This document shows positions 44,028 through 54,959 of a DNA stretch of 64,000 nt, one piece after another. Below the pieces are notes generated by a model. That model saw only the letters and a list, made by a program, of their open reading frames with translations, had not been told where the DNA came from and did not search any database. Source of the DNA: Purpureocillium takamizusanense (taxonomy: Eukaryota > Ascomycota > Sordariomycetes > Hypocreales > Ophiocordycipitaceae); the NCBI RefSeq assembly GCF_022605165.1, contig NC_063071.1:2232001-2296000 (forward strand), in the 5' to 3' direction. Each line of letters starts with the position of its first letter. Positions within the stretch are counted from its first letter, which is position 1. The position numbers were made by a program, and so were the translations under genes.

Positions 44028-47000
44028 AGGAGCGCTTGCACTGTCGCTTGTCTCTCGTTTATCATGACCTAGCGGGTATGTCCCAGGAACCTCTTGGCCC
44101 CCCAAACCCGAAAAGACATGGGACCATGTGCTAATCTGTCTTCTGTAGATTTATTTTTCACTCTTGTTTTTCTCCTCAACTGTTTCATTATTGCGCTTGC
44201 GGAATAGAATGGGTGGGTTCCATGAAGACGGCAACATCCATGCGCACGACTCACGACAAGGAGGGTCTTGTGGGGGAAGACCTGGACCCGAATGGATGCG
44301 GTTCTACAGGGGCGGTGGGCGGCGGCGTTCAGGTTGACAGCATTTGGGTAGTCAAACACCCCGCTAAAATATGCGAGGGCACGGGGCGTCAAGCGGTATG
44401 GTTTTTTTCTCTCGAGGGCGGGGTTCTACTACCGCTTCTCTCATGGACGGACGGGGTCCAGAACGAACAAAAGAAACTTGGTTTTGTTTGGGTTACAAGT
44501 ACACACATCTTTACATTTCTGTTGCATTGCTGCTTTGGGGTTGGAATCGTTTTTCTACGTCACAGCTCTGTTATCTTTTACTAGAAAGCATGTACAGGAA
44601 AGGGGCGAATTGAGCGGTATCGCCGGGGCGGTTAGACGGGACTCGGAACACAGCAAGAGAGTAACGGCTGCTTTTGCAGCTGACGCAATGAGAACAAGAC
44701 GGGGAAAACAGCAACAAGAAGTCTGTCGCTGCATTATTAATCATCCTTGTGTGACTGATGACTGATGGGCTTTTGGTTCTCTTGTCATAAAGGGGCGACA
44801 GCAAGCCAGTGCCAGGCGCAGGTGGCGCCACTCTCCTCGACTCGTTTGTGCAAACGAGCCAAGTACATTCATGTTGGAAGGTGGGATGGGATGCCCTGCG
44901 ACCCCGGCCAGGACACATCGGGACGTCTGTTTGAAAGGACGGGGTGGTGGACCGCCCCCCCCTCCCCCTTCGGAGCATTTACAATCAGTGACCCGGGACT
45001 CATGAGCGCGCGTGCGCGGCGGACCGCGGCTGGCTTGGCCGACCTCACTCAGGCTTGTGATGCAGCGGCGCGAGAAAGCTCCGTGTTCTTCTGGCGGGAT
45101 TGAGTCACCCGGACCCAGACCCAGAATCTCGCGGTGCCGCTGCGCGTCGCAAACATGTCGCATCCCTTCGAGACGGACCCTTTGATGGGCAAGTCGTCAG
45201 TCACAACGGGGACGTGGCGGCGTGAATACGAAGCAGCGACTATCGAGGCCTCAAGAACGGGAGCCTGCCTGCCGCGATCGGGCATGCTGGGCACAGCAGC
45301 ATGGCGCCTGGCGCACACCCACTTACTGGTCGCGGCAGCGGCAGGAGCAGCAGCAGCAGCCTGTCTGCCTGCTGGTAGTAGTTGCAGTACGCTGTAGGCG
45401 TTCCCGTGGTTGCTGGACGGCGACACACTAGGACGGGCACCGGCGGCGGGGCCCAAGGGCCGTTTGAGCACCGGAAGGACGCCCACTCGGCTCTCGAGCG
45501 ACCGCCGATTGGCCGCGCTTGTGAGTCTGGGGGACGAGCACCATCAACCGCCACGCGGGCTTTGTGTGACCAAGGATGCCGTGCAGAGGGATCTTGCGGG
45601 ACGGGCTTGGGGGTTCGTACGTACAGTAACGAACTGTACGCCGTGACGCAGCCCGGAGGGTGGGCCTGTCCTAAACGAGAGGAATGCGATCGGGACGGGC
45701 TTGACGATGGGCTGGCGGGGGCTGCCTCGAAGGCGGGACTGGCACAGGAGGCTTCCGATCGTGCTTGTTCCATGGCGTCGCCACGATGCTCCCTTGACGG
45801 GCGCCCGACCGGGCGAGGCAGAATCCGCGCCTCCTGGGGGAGCCAGGACGTTTCGCAGCCAGCAGACCAGCCAAACTGTCGACTGCAGCAGGGAGCGGCT
45901 CGTGAGTGGCGGCGGCGGCGGCAACGACGGGGGAGGGAGTGAGTGGTATGGCGGGGTGTGCAGAAGCCATTCCCTGGCTGACGGAACGGGATGCAATTCG
46001 CGCCCGGTGGAGACGCCTTCTGGGAACAAGTCCTAGTGGGCCCCCCTTCAGCCCTGGTGGGGGACGTGAGGGGGGTGGGTGGGTGTGCTTTCGGGCGGGC
46101 AGCTGGCTGTCGGCGCGACGCACGCACCAGGGCGGACGAGAGCCGGGGGTAGTACAGGTGGGTTCGTGGTGGGTTCTCGTCCGTCCGTCGGGGCGGGTGG
46201 ACGGATTTTGGAACCGGTTTGCGAGGTGCCCTGTGTGCCTGTCTCCGCGACCTGCGCCTGCGCTGTGGAACGAAGCTGGTTTAGTGGTTGCTGTCGCCGC
46301 CTCGAGTACGTATGTAGGTATCCAAGTCGATCCATTTGCACGCGCAAGTGGCGCGGGCGTGTTGTTGGCGATGACGACGGTGATGACGCTGCAGCGGCGT
46401 CGGCAAGAATGGTTCGAGAAGGGACGTCCACGAACCGAGACTCAGACATTCATCTCTCCCTTCAGCCCTGTCACTGCCACATCATTGCCCAGTCGGGCAA
46501 AAAAAGGTGCATGAGGGGTCGTGGGGCGCGGTCCGCAGCCTCACCGCGGGAGTTGTGTCTGATGACGATGGCAACCTCGTTTTCCTCGGACCCCCATCAC
46601 GCTGCATCTCGGTCGTCACTTGTCGCGAGACCCGGTCGGGAGACTCGGGCGAACGGTGCCCGGAGCGATGCAGCGTCCTGTGGCAGTGCCGTTGCCAGCA
46701 CGGCCCCTTCCTCCTCCGAATCCCAGTATGTCCGCGCCGCAGCCGTGCGTGCGCTCGGTGCCCGTGAGCTACACAGGCGGCGCGAGTGGTCTGAGCCCGG
46801 CGGATCCGCGGCAGAGCCGCAAAGATACGCCTGATCGCCGCTGTCACATCCTCTGCCGGCTTTTCGTCCCCGGTCGTCTTGGCTGAAGACAGACAGCGTG
46901 CCGCGTCGCACTCGCTCGCGCAGAACGGGAGGGGCCCGTGGGAGCGTCCGGTTCCTGGTCTCGGGAACGAAATTGGGATTTTAGCGGTGGGAGTGTCGAT

Positions 47001-47860
47001 TGCCAGTGCCACAAGGGGGCGTGACTGACGGAAGAGGGCTTGGGTCTTTGACAGGCCGGCATTCGGACGTTGGACTATCCATCAATGAACGCGTAAAAAG
47101 ACGGACGATGATGCAATGGATGGGAGCCAGATTTGGGCCTCTTTGACGAGATGGCTTGCTGGAGGCGTTGGCTGCCTGCCTAGCTGCGCATTGCGCTAAC
47201 AACCAAGTAACTGAACACTCTGCACTTGCTGCATCGTCGCTGGCAAGAATAATAAGGGGGGCACTTCGTCAAGGTCTCCTGCCGCGTGCCTGCCCTGGAT
47301 GCCTGGGGCCACCATTGGGGGCGGAACCCACTCCACTGCCCTGGCTCGACAGCGGCATGCACCTGCCTGCCTGCCTGCCGGGCCGCTGCTCACGTGGAAC
47401 AGAGAGAGAGAGGAGCAGTTGGAGCCGCGATAAGATAAACCTCTCCGGCTGCAGGGTTGCCACTGGTCGCCTGCCTGGGTCCTAGCGGTGGGGGTGCTTC
47501 CAGCAGGCGATTCACCAGTGCCTGCTGAAACTTGCCTCGTAAGGATGTACTGTGGATCCTGCTGACCGCCTGGCAGAACCTCGAACCGGCCACCCGCGCC
47601 CCACCAAAAATTTGTCCAAGCAGCCTCGCGAATGCACACCAGAAAACGGTCATTATTCACAGCCTCATCTGGAACCAGGCTACGTCGGCTGCCAGAGGCT
47701 GAATCACCCACCCTACTGCAGCAATTTGGAATCCGATATTGTTAGGACGGTACAGGGGCAGCCGCAGCTGCGCCTTTGGTAGCTCTGAAGGCATCACCAG
47801 CTCCGACCTAACCTTGGACAACGCCCCGCTCGGCGGCCTCGAGCGCCTACACTTGTCGCA
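44028..47860. other. Gene-poor block of 3.8 kb
   Basis: Between the bZIP gene and the SMAP gene. No recognisable protein or RNA. The left part is probably the bZIP 3' untranslated region (T-rich at about 44150-44190). Simple sequence includes CAG-rich DNA near 45340-45360, CTGCC repeats near 47365-47380 and a GA run at 47401-47413. The right end is the SMAP-gene promoter. Overlapping frames on both strands look like GC-driven noise. Confidence 0.5.
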
Positions 47861-49154
47861 ATGGCACCTGCACTGGCAGGCATCTCCGCCCAGGCGTCGG
47901 ATCCAGAGCACCCGCAGGTGCAGAAGGGTACTTGCTAGAGACTCCTCCCACTTCCTAGTGATAGTGGACGCTGACCGAGGCTCTCTTTTCAGACAAGGCC
48001 CTATTCAAGGTCAACGCCCGCGAGCGGCGAGCTGAGGAACGCAAACAGAAGCGCAAAGAAAAGGCAGCTGCCAAGAAGGAGCGCAAGCTCAATGTCAAGC
48101 GCAGCGCCAAATGGAACGAGGAGCGCAGGCAGGAGATGAAGGCCAAGAAGCTTGAGAAGAACATGGATCCCGCCAAGCGCGAGAGACGGCGCCTGCGTCT
48201 ACTCCAGAGACATAAAAAGCTCACGATCCAGGCCGAGAAGTTTACGGCAGAGGCCGAGAAGGCACTGGCACAGTACAAGCACATGACTGAGGCTAAAGAG
48301 GCATGTGGTTTGCTGTCAAAATGCATGTGGCAGTGCTAACTGTCATCTAGCGAGCTGAGAAGGAGGGTATCTCGCTGAAGCATACCGCCGATGACGCATC
48401 AGATGATAGCGACTCCTCGCTCGACAGCGAATCTGGCGGTGCTGGTATTGCTGACCCCGAGAACGGCACTGTGCCTGCCGACGAGGTCGTCCTGAAGCAC
48501 CGCCGCGAAAGCGATGCGTCAGCCCACAGCACCGTCTCCGCCACGGCCACGGCACGATTGAAGGAAGAAAAGCCTAAGAAAGACAAGCACAAAAAATCGA
48601 CCCATGCCGATTCCGAAGACGTTCTTATGGAGGACGTCGGAGAGAGCAGAAAGCCCAAGAAGGACAAGAAGAAGATAGCCAAGGCTGTCCAAGCCGACGA
48701 CGATGTTGATGAATCCGTCGCGACGCCCAAACACGATCTGAAGCGCAAGCACGAGGACAAGGAGGGGGACGAGGCGCCGGCATCCAAGAAGAAGAAGGAG
48801 AAGAAGGAGAAAAAGGAAAAGAAAGAGAAGAAGGAGAAAAAGGAAAAGAAAGAGAAGAAGGTGAAGGATACCAAGGTTGCCAAGGAGGCTGACGCCAGTG
48901 CCGACGTAGCTGGAGCAGACGATGCTGCCAAGTGGAACGTGGGCGATCTCGGAGGCGGTTCCGCGCGACAGGCCAAGTTCCTTCGCCTCCTCGGAGGCAA
49001 CAAGGACGCCACGGCTGACCCATTGACGTCGGGAGCGGTCCCCAAGGGCAAGTCTGCGTCTACCAAGGCCGAGGCCGAAATCCAGCGCCAGTTTGAGGAG
49101 GGCATGAAGGCCAAGTTCGACGGCACGGGCAAGCGCCGCGGCCTGGGCGCATAA
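47861..49154 (+). CDS. Lysine-rich SMAP-domain protein
   Basis: Exons 47861-47927, 47993-48300 and 48351-49154 give 392 residues. The C terminus carries the small-acidic-protein (SMAP) signature: KWNVGDLGGG, then RQAKFLRLLGG, then AEIQRQFEEGMKAKF. The rest is highly charged: a Lys/Arg/Glu-rich coiled coil (about 25-125), an acidic Ser/Asp stretch with DDASDDSDSSLDSES, and a (EKK)n block at about 273-293, all suggesting a nuclear or nucleolar protein. Its biochemical role is unknown to me. The second intron has a GC donor (gag|gcatgt) with a clear gctaac branch site and a ctag acceptor. Reading through it instead gives a stop after 13 codons and loses the SMAP domain. Confidence 0.85.
48301..48350 (+). 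other. GC-AG intron in the SMAP gene
   Basis: A 50-nt intron starting gcatgt after GAG and ending catctag before CGAGCTGAG. Every GT inside the interval gives the wrong phase or a stop. A textbook branch site (tgctaac) lies 11 nt before the acceptor, which supports the intron itself; only the donor is non-canonical. Confidence 0.8.
48798..48851 (+). repeat. Exact 27-nt tandem duplication coding EKKEKKEKK
   Basis: Two identical 27-nt units, 48798-48824 and 48825-48851, inside the Lys/Glu-rich block of the SMAP protein. The units are identical at the DNA level despite free synonymous choice (AAG/AAA, GAG/GAA), so the second copy is recent or kept alike by slippage. Confidence 0.9.
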
Positions 49155-49626
49155 TGCTGTGCTGGCCCCGTGGCGGTAGCGAAAGTCTTGCCCGCCACTC
49201 GTTACATTTTGGTCGCGCCTCTTTACATTTGCCCTGGGTCGCCCGCCCCATGGTTCGGAACGGAAAATCATAGCACGGCGTTGATAGATTCTCCTCCGGG
49301 AGAGAAGATAAAAGGGATGTTTGGCGCATAACGCCCGGGTAGTGAATTTAATTGTTTCCATCTGCGCCGTGGTAGCTCCGTTGCGTACCCGCATTACATG
49401 GACGAGGAGATAAAAACAGCAGTGCTCAACGCGTAGAAAAAGGCCAGACATGTAGAGTATAAGGAATGGTCAACCCGGGGCCATGCAGCCGGCAGGGACG
49501 CTCTTCCGTTTCGTAGCGCGCCACCAGAGGTTTATGATGACGCCCCGTGAACCTCGGCGCGCCTCACTACCCTCCGCTCTCGCTCGTTTCGCTCGATCGT
49601 GGCGAGGTGTGTGGCGTATCGCGCGC
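49155..49626. other. Convergent intergenic region, SMAP gene and YSY6
   Basis: 472 bp between two 3' ends. No gene or notable structure recognised. Confidence 0.55.
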
Positions 49627-50173
49627 TTACTGACCGAACATGCGAGACAATGCCTCGAAGACTAGACCGCCGAAGACGATGAAGCCGAGAATGACTATGT
49701 GGGGGCAAGCATCCCAATGCGTCAGTCACAAAAGCTCCGTGATTGATTCAAGGGCAAGGCCGCTCGAGACCGGTAAGGGGACGCCATCTGCGGCGGTGCG
49801 CATCGAGAACCCCCCCGCGCTCCTCCCCGACCGCGCGCGCACGCGAGGGGAGCAGCTTTACGGGCGGCATGGGCTCGAGAGGGAGAGAGGCAGAAAGAGA
49901 GAAAAAGACAGGGGAGAAAGGCGACGAGGGAAGGAAGAACCAAGCAAAAACTCACCAATCCAGAACATGGAGATGGGGGCCTTGGGCGTCTCCTTGACGC
50001 GCTTCTTGACCTGCTCCTCCGACTTGCCCATCTTGGCCTCCTGCTCCTTGGCGAACTTTGCGTTGCGGCGGCGTTGCTCGAGTGTTTGCGCCTGTGTGTT
50101 TGCAAGGGGGGGGGGGGGGGACGAGCTCGGTCAGTTGTCTGAGCTGAGAGGTTGGAGTGCGCTAACATACCAT
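49627..50173 (-). CDS. YSY6: YSY6/RAMP4 (SERP1) stress-associated ER protein
   Basis: RAMP4/Ysy6 proteins are tail-anchored ER proteins that bind the Sec61 translocon and stabilise new membrane proteins. The gene codes only 68 residues, split over three exons: 50173-50171 (ATG alone), 50091-49956 and 49694-49627. The protein starts MAQTLEQRRRNAKF, has a basic cytosolic half (EEQVKKRVKETPKAP) and ends with one membrane span (MFWIVILGFIVFGGLVFEAL) interrupted by the second intron. Residue order matches the family end to end. Intron 1 (79 nt) has a polypyrimidine tract of 15 consecutive C; intron 2 is 261 nt, longer than the coding sequence. Each exon is too short to stand out as an open frame. 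A TATA-like element lies upstream at 50305-50314. Confidence 0.92.
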
Positions 50174-51122
50174 GGTGACTTCTGTGTGTGTAGATGTGGC
50201 TTAGGCGGATCTGAAACGAATGGAGTTGGAAAGGACCGTGCCGAAGCAGAAAGAGGGTTCTGTTTCGCGTTCACTCTCTCCCTCTCTTTTTCTCCCCCTC
50301 TCTCTATATATATAGAATTGGGAGAGGAGCGTGGTGCGGTGCGGTGCGCGGCGCGAGCAGGCGTGGACAGATATGTCGCAGACGGGTGTGGAAGCTGATG
50401 GTAAGGTGGAATGGATCGACAAGCGACCAGAAAACAAAAAAAGAGGGCGCAGGCCGCAAGGCAGGCAGGCAGGCAGACACGGTGTTTCTTTCTTTCTTTC
50501 TGGTCGTGTGATGATTGCGCGCGCGGTTTTCCGTAGAGGTGGTGGTGGTGCTGAGTGAAGTGAAGTGCCGTGCGGTGCGCGGGATGGAGTGGATGGATGG
50601 CCTTTTTGGGGACATGTGTCGTCAAGGAGCCCCTGCAGGGGACAGGTTGCACCACGCGCGCCGCCGCCGCCGCCGTCGTTGCCGGCACCGCGCCCGGGGC
50701 CCGGGAGGGAAGGTGTCCTCGCGGGGTGGGGGCGCGCACTGGCCTAGCGCACCACCGTTGTGGCGCGAGCATGGACAGCCCCGGAGTGCGGGGAGTCGGC
50801 ACATGCCGCACCGCCACAGGTGGCACAGCGAGCAGCAGCACGGCCTACCTGGAGCCTGGGTAACAAGGTCCACAACGGGCGCCAGGACCCTACAATTTCA
50901 CCCGCCTAGTGGCTCAGTTACTACCCGGGCTCCGTGGCTCGCAACAAGCACCACCTACCTACGGGAGCTCAATTGGCGTGCGGGTTCCGTCAAGTAAATC
51001 CCCGACTGACAACGTGGAACAACGTCGAGTACGACCACCACCGCCGCTGCCGACGTCGACTTGCGCGCATTGACGACAACGACTACGAACAAACAAACCG
51101 CCCGCCCGCCCGCCCGCCCGCC
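50174..51122. promoter_or_regulatory. Divergent promoter, YSY6 and INA17-like genes
   Basis: 949 bp between divergent genes, no coding frame supported. A TATATATATA run at 50305-50314 lies about 135 bp upstream of the YSY6 ATG. A GCAG repeat is at about 50459-50476 and a TTTC repeat at about 50483-50500. On the other side, GCCC repeats directly precede the INA17-like ATG (51101-51122). Confidence 0.5.
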
Positions 51123-51855
51123 ATGGCAGCCAGGCACAGGCAGATGCTCCCGCTCACGCGCCGCCTCACCCTCGCCACATCCGCCTCCGGCCCCAGCACA
51201 ACGAGCGCACGCCTCCCCCTCACAACGAGAACCTTGCCGGTCGTCGTCCCCCTACTACCTGCGGCGACGACGAGGCGATGCTACGCCAGCGGCAGCGGCA
51301 GCGCGTCAAAACAGCCGAGCGCGACGGTACGTAAACACGCCTACCACGCCGCCCCTTCCTATCACTGGCTCTGTCAGCCCGATTCTGCGCATGTATATCG
51401 GGGGGAGGGGACAGAGAGAGAGAGAGAGTGTGTGTGTGTGTGTTGGTGTAGCAGAGGGTATAAGAAAAAAGGCTGACGGTCCCATGCCCGGGGGAGGTTG
51501 CGCAGTCCCAATTCTACAAGACCTTCACCCGCCCCATCGCCAAGGTGCTACTCCTCGCCGTCTTCACGTACCAGGTCGTGTACTGGTCGTGGATGAAGCT
51601 CGAGGCGGATGAGGTCCGCGAGGAGAGAGACGGTATGTGCAAGCGGACTTCCATCCCGGATGATGAGGAGGAGGATGAGGAGTAGGGGAATGATGCAAAC
51701 GATAAAGAAACCAGGAAAATTTGGGGTGTGTTGCTAACGCGCGCCGTGCAGCGACGATTGCGGAGCTCGAGGCCACGGTTGGCGCGTACGACAAGAAGAA
51801 AAAGGGGGAGGATGGGGAGAAGGCCGGTGCTGAGGGGAAGACGAAGACGCCATGA
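51123..51855 (+). CDS. INA17-like mitochondrial inner-membrane protein
   Basis: Exons 51123-51326, 51506-51632 and 51752-51855 give 144 residues; both introns are GT-AG and keep the frame. The first 60 residues are a basic, Ser/Thr/Leu-rich presequence (MAARHRQMLPLTRRLT) without acidic residues, fitting mitochondrial import. Then FYKTFTRPIAK leads into one membrane span (VLLLAVFTYQVVYWSW) followed by MKLEADE and a short coiled coil (TIAELEATV) with a Lys/Glu/Gly tail. The order RP, hydrophobic span, W-x-KLE, coiled coil matches yeast Ina17, part of the INA complex that helps join the F1 and FO parts of ATP synthase. The similarity is short, so another single-span inner-membrane protein remains possible. 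It converges with the GH3 gene. Confidence 0.72.
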
Positions 51856-52223
51856 TGCGCAGCGAAGCGACACGGTTCGATGCGATGGCGACGCGATGCC
51901 ATGCGATGGACACAAGGGTGGCATGAGGGGGATGCGCAGCGCCCACGTGGATTGCTATCTGAGTACGGATGAAGTCATGAACATCTGCCGAGATGATGGC
52001 ATGTTATCGGCCGGTGAGAAAGGGGTGCAAATTTACGCGCATCCCACAAAAAGATGGGATAAACCAGACGCGGCCACGCACGCACGAGGACGAACTTTCA
52101 GGAGATACCACGGAGGGAAATCATTGCGGCAATCTGTGCCGCGCATGTACACTAAAATCCAGCAGCGACGATACGCGCTCAGCCTCCCCAGCGACCGACG
52201 GGGCCACCCACTAATCTATCTAC
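51856..52223. other. Convergent intergenic region, INA17-like and GH3 genes
   Basis: 368 bp between two 3' ends. An array of CGATGCGATGG-like pentamer variants follows the INA17-like stop at about 51873-51910. No gene recognised. Confidence 0.55.
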
Positions 52224-54959
52224 CTACTCGACCACCAGTGACCCCGTCAACCTCACATCGCGACAACTCGCTCCCACGTACACGGGATACTCCCCCTTCT
52301 GCACGACCCAGCGCTGGCGCGCCACGTCCCACACGCTCACGTCGCGTCTCGTCAAGTCGAAGCGCACCGTCGCCGCCGCGCCGGGCCGCAGGTGGACCTT
52401 CTCGAAGCCGCGCAGCTGCTTGGGCGGCGCGCCGGGGATGCCGACGTACAGTTGCGCAACTTCGTCGCCCGAGACGGGGCCCGCGTTGGCGACGGTGGCT
52501 TCGACGTGCGCGACCACGTCCCATAGGCCGTCGTGGGTGCTGTTCGTCGACGACGACGATGGTGATGATGGTGGTGTCGCGCACAGCGCCCTGGTAGGTG
52601 AGAGCGCGAGCGACGAGTACTCAAAGGTGGTGTAGCTCAGGCCGTAGCCAAACTCGAAGCGCGGCGTCACGTTCCTGGCGTCAAAGGCGCGGTAGTCGAG
52701 GTAGACGCCCTCGGTGTAGTCGCACTGGGGGTCCGTCGTGTTGTCCCGACCACGGCCGCACGGCGCATACACGGGGTAGTCGGACTCGTTGCGCGCGACG
52801 GTGTAGGGCAGGCGGCCGGAGAAGTTGTCCTCGCCGTAGAGCAGGCGTACGAGGGCGGTGCCCGAGTCCTGGCCGGGCAGGTGGGCCAAGACGGCGGCCG
52901 TGACGTTGGGGTGCTCGATCCACTGGTCGACGAGGCGGATGCCGGCGGCGTGGACGACGACGACGGTGTTGGCGCAGCGCGAGGCCACGTGCAGCACCAA
53001 CCCGTCGCTTGCGTCGTCGTGCAGTCCCGTGCGGTCCCAGCCCTCGGTGGCGATGGCGTTGATGAAGACGAGGCAGGCCTGCGTCGCGCCGTTGACGTCC
53101 GGGGTGGTGGACGCGATGTCCCAGTTGACCCAGGTGCCGTCGGCGGCGGCACGGTGCTGGATGGCGCTCAGGGGCTGGTTTCGGAGCAGGGCGATGTCGC
53201 CCACTTGTCAGCTCATGTGTACACTCCGAGAGTGAGAAGCGACGCAAGACAGAGATAGCAGACTCACGTCGCTCATGTATGGCGGCGCGTTGGCGCCCGC
53301 CCTGCCGCCAGTGGTGATGGTGCCCCCGCGCGCTGCCTGGTCGAAGCTGCGCAACGTGCCGAGCACCGCCTGGCCCATCTCCTGCGAGGACGTGTAGCCG
53401 AGCTGGAAGAGGGTGTCGATGTTCTTGGTGGGCGGCGGCGCGGCGTCGTAGCCGTAGACGGACAGCATCTTGGGCTTGCTGCGGAACGGCAGCGTGCGGT
53501 TGACATTCTTGACGAGGACGTGGCCGGCGACAGCACCGCCGAGGAGCACCGGCTTGGACTCGGGGACGCGGGCGTCGACGGGCTCGTGCGGCAGGGAGAG
53601 GTTCTTCATGCCGACGCCCGGGGCCGGGAAGTCTGGCGCGTCTTGGCCGACGAGGTACCAAGCGGCGAGGATTCTGCAAAGCCGGTCAGTCGTCAAGATG
53701 ACCAAAAGAGGTACGAGGGTTTTCTTTTCATCGTCTGACCTCGTCGCCATGTCCGTGATACGCTTCTCGGTCACGGTCCCGTTCCGAACGGCGTGCGTCA
53801 AATTGTCCCCCCAGGAGCCACCGTAGGGCATGACCATGTCGAGCCCCCCGTTTGCGCTCTGCAGGTTGTGCTGGGCGTTCCAGTCGAGCATGACGAAGCC
53901 GTCAAAGGCGAGCTCCGACTTGAGGACGCCGTTCATGAGCTTGCTGTTCTCGCAGCCGTAGGTGTTGTTGATGCGGTTGTAAGAGCACATGACGGAGGCG
54001 ACGCCGGCGCGGACGCCGTCCATGAAGGGCCAGAGGTAGTACTCGTGCAGGGTCTTGTCGTCGAGGTTGGACGACGCGGCCTCGACGCCAGAGTAAGGGC
54101 GTCGGTACGTCTCTTGCTCGTTGGCGATGAAGTGCTGAGGCTTCCGGTCAGACGAGGAGGTGTGACGCGTTGCCGTTTCACAGGGGAGCTGGGGGCACGC
54201 ACCTTGAGGTTGGCAATAACGCCGGCGTCTTGATATCCGACGATTGTCTCGGCGTTGAGCTGGCCGGAGAGATAAGGGTCGACGGAGAAGCCCTCCCAGT
54301 TCCGGCCGCCAAGAGGTGTGCGGCCCAAGGGCCCGGCGTTGGGGCCCAGAGCAATGTTGACTGTTGTTTTATGTGTCCAAACGTCAGCCACGCTTCCTCC
54401 CGTCGTCGCTTCTTGCTTCCCCCTCAAAGTACATGGCAGTACTAGTGGCGCATCGTTGTCTTCTCACCTCCCTTGGCGCGAAACTCCTTGGCCATGTAGA
54501 GGCCGCGCTGGTACGTCAGGTTGCGGTCCCAGCTGGCGCCGACGTGCAGGCCCGAGGCCCAGGCGCTGACCATGTCGGTGGCGCGGACGCCGTTGCCCGC
54601 GTCGTGGAGGCACATGCCGGGCCAGCCGAGCCGGGGCACGGAGCCCGAGTTGCCGGCGCAGACGTTGGCGTCGGTCTTGAAGCCGCGCGTGACGTTGACC
54701 TTTTCCTCGAGCGTCATCTGCGTGACGAGCTTGCGCGCGCTGGCATAGGCGCCCGCCCAGCGGCCAGAGCCTTGGCCGGGAGCTGGGGGGAAGATTGGTC
54801 AGTTAAGCCGTGAAAACCACGGTGTGTGGAATCGATCGCAGCAGAGAGGAGGGGGGGCGGCGACTCACGGCTGGGATAGACGTCGGGCGAGACGGCGCGG
54901 GTCGATGCGCCAAAGGGCAGCGCGAGGGCCGCGAAGGCCAATGTCGTGGACCACATCAT
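52224..54959 (-). CDS. Secreted GH3 family beta-glucosidase
   Basis: Exons (minus strand) 54959-54869, 54782-54468, 54360-54203, 54134-53740, 53673-53268 and 53174-52224 give 771 residues. A signal peptide ([17 protein letters not shown]) marks it as secreted. GH3 blocks in order: [36 protein letters not shown] with [13 protein letters not shown], the substrate-binding KHF joined across an intron, [13 protein letters not shown], and the nucleophile motif [11 protein letters not shown] with Asp about 272. The usual Ser before that Asp is Leu here, as in one fungal subfamily. A second GH3 domain ([25 protein letters not shown]) and a fibronectin-III-like end follow. The last intron ends at the CAG just before PLSAIQHR; the apparent frame upstream of it is intronic. 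Expected activity: release of glucose from cello-oligosaccharides or aryl glucosides. Confidence 0.95.

Noticed and set aside
53175..53267. Continuous frame between GH3 exons 5 and 6, starting near 53204
   Set aside because: It contains an in-frame stop just upstream; the acceptor at the CAG before 53174 restores the conserved SDPLSA sequence.
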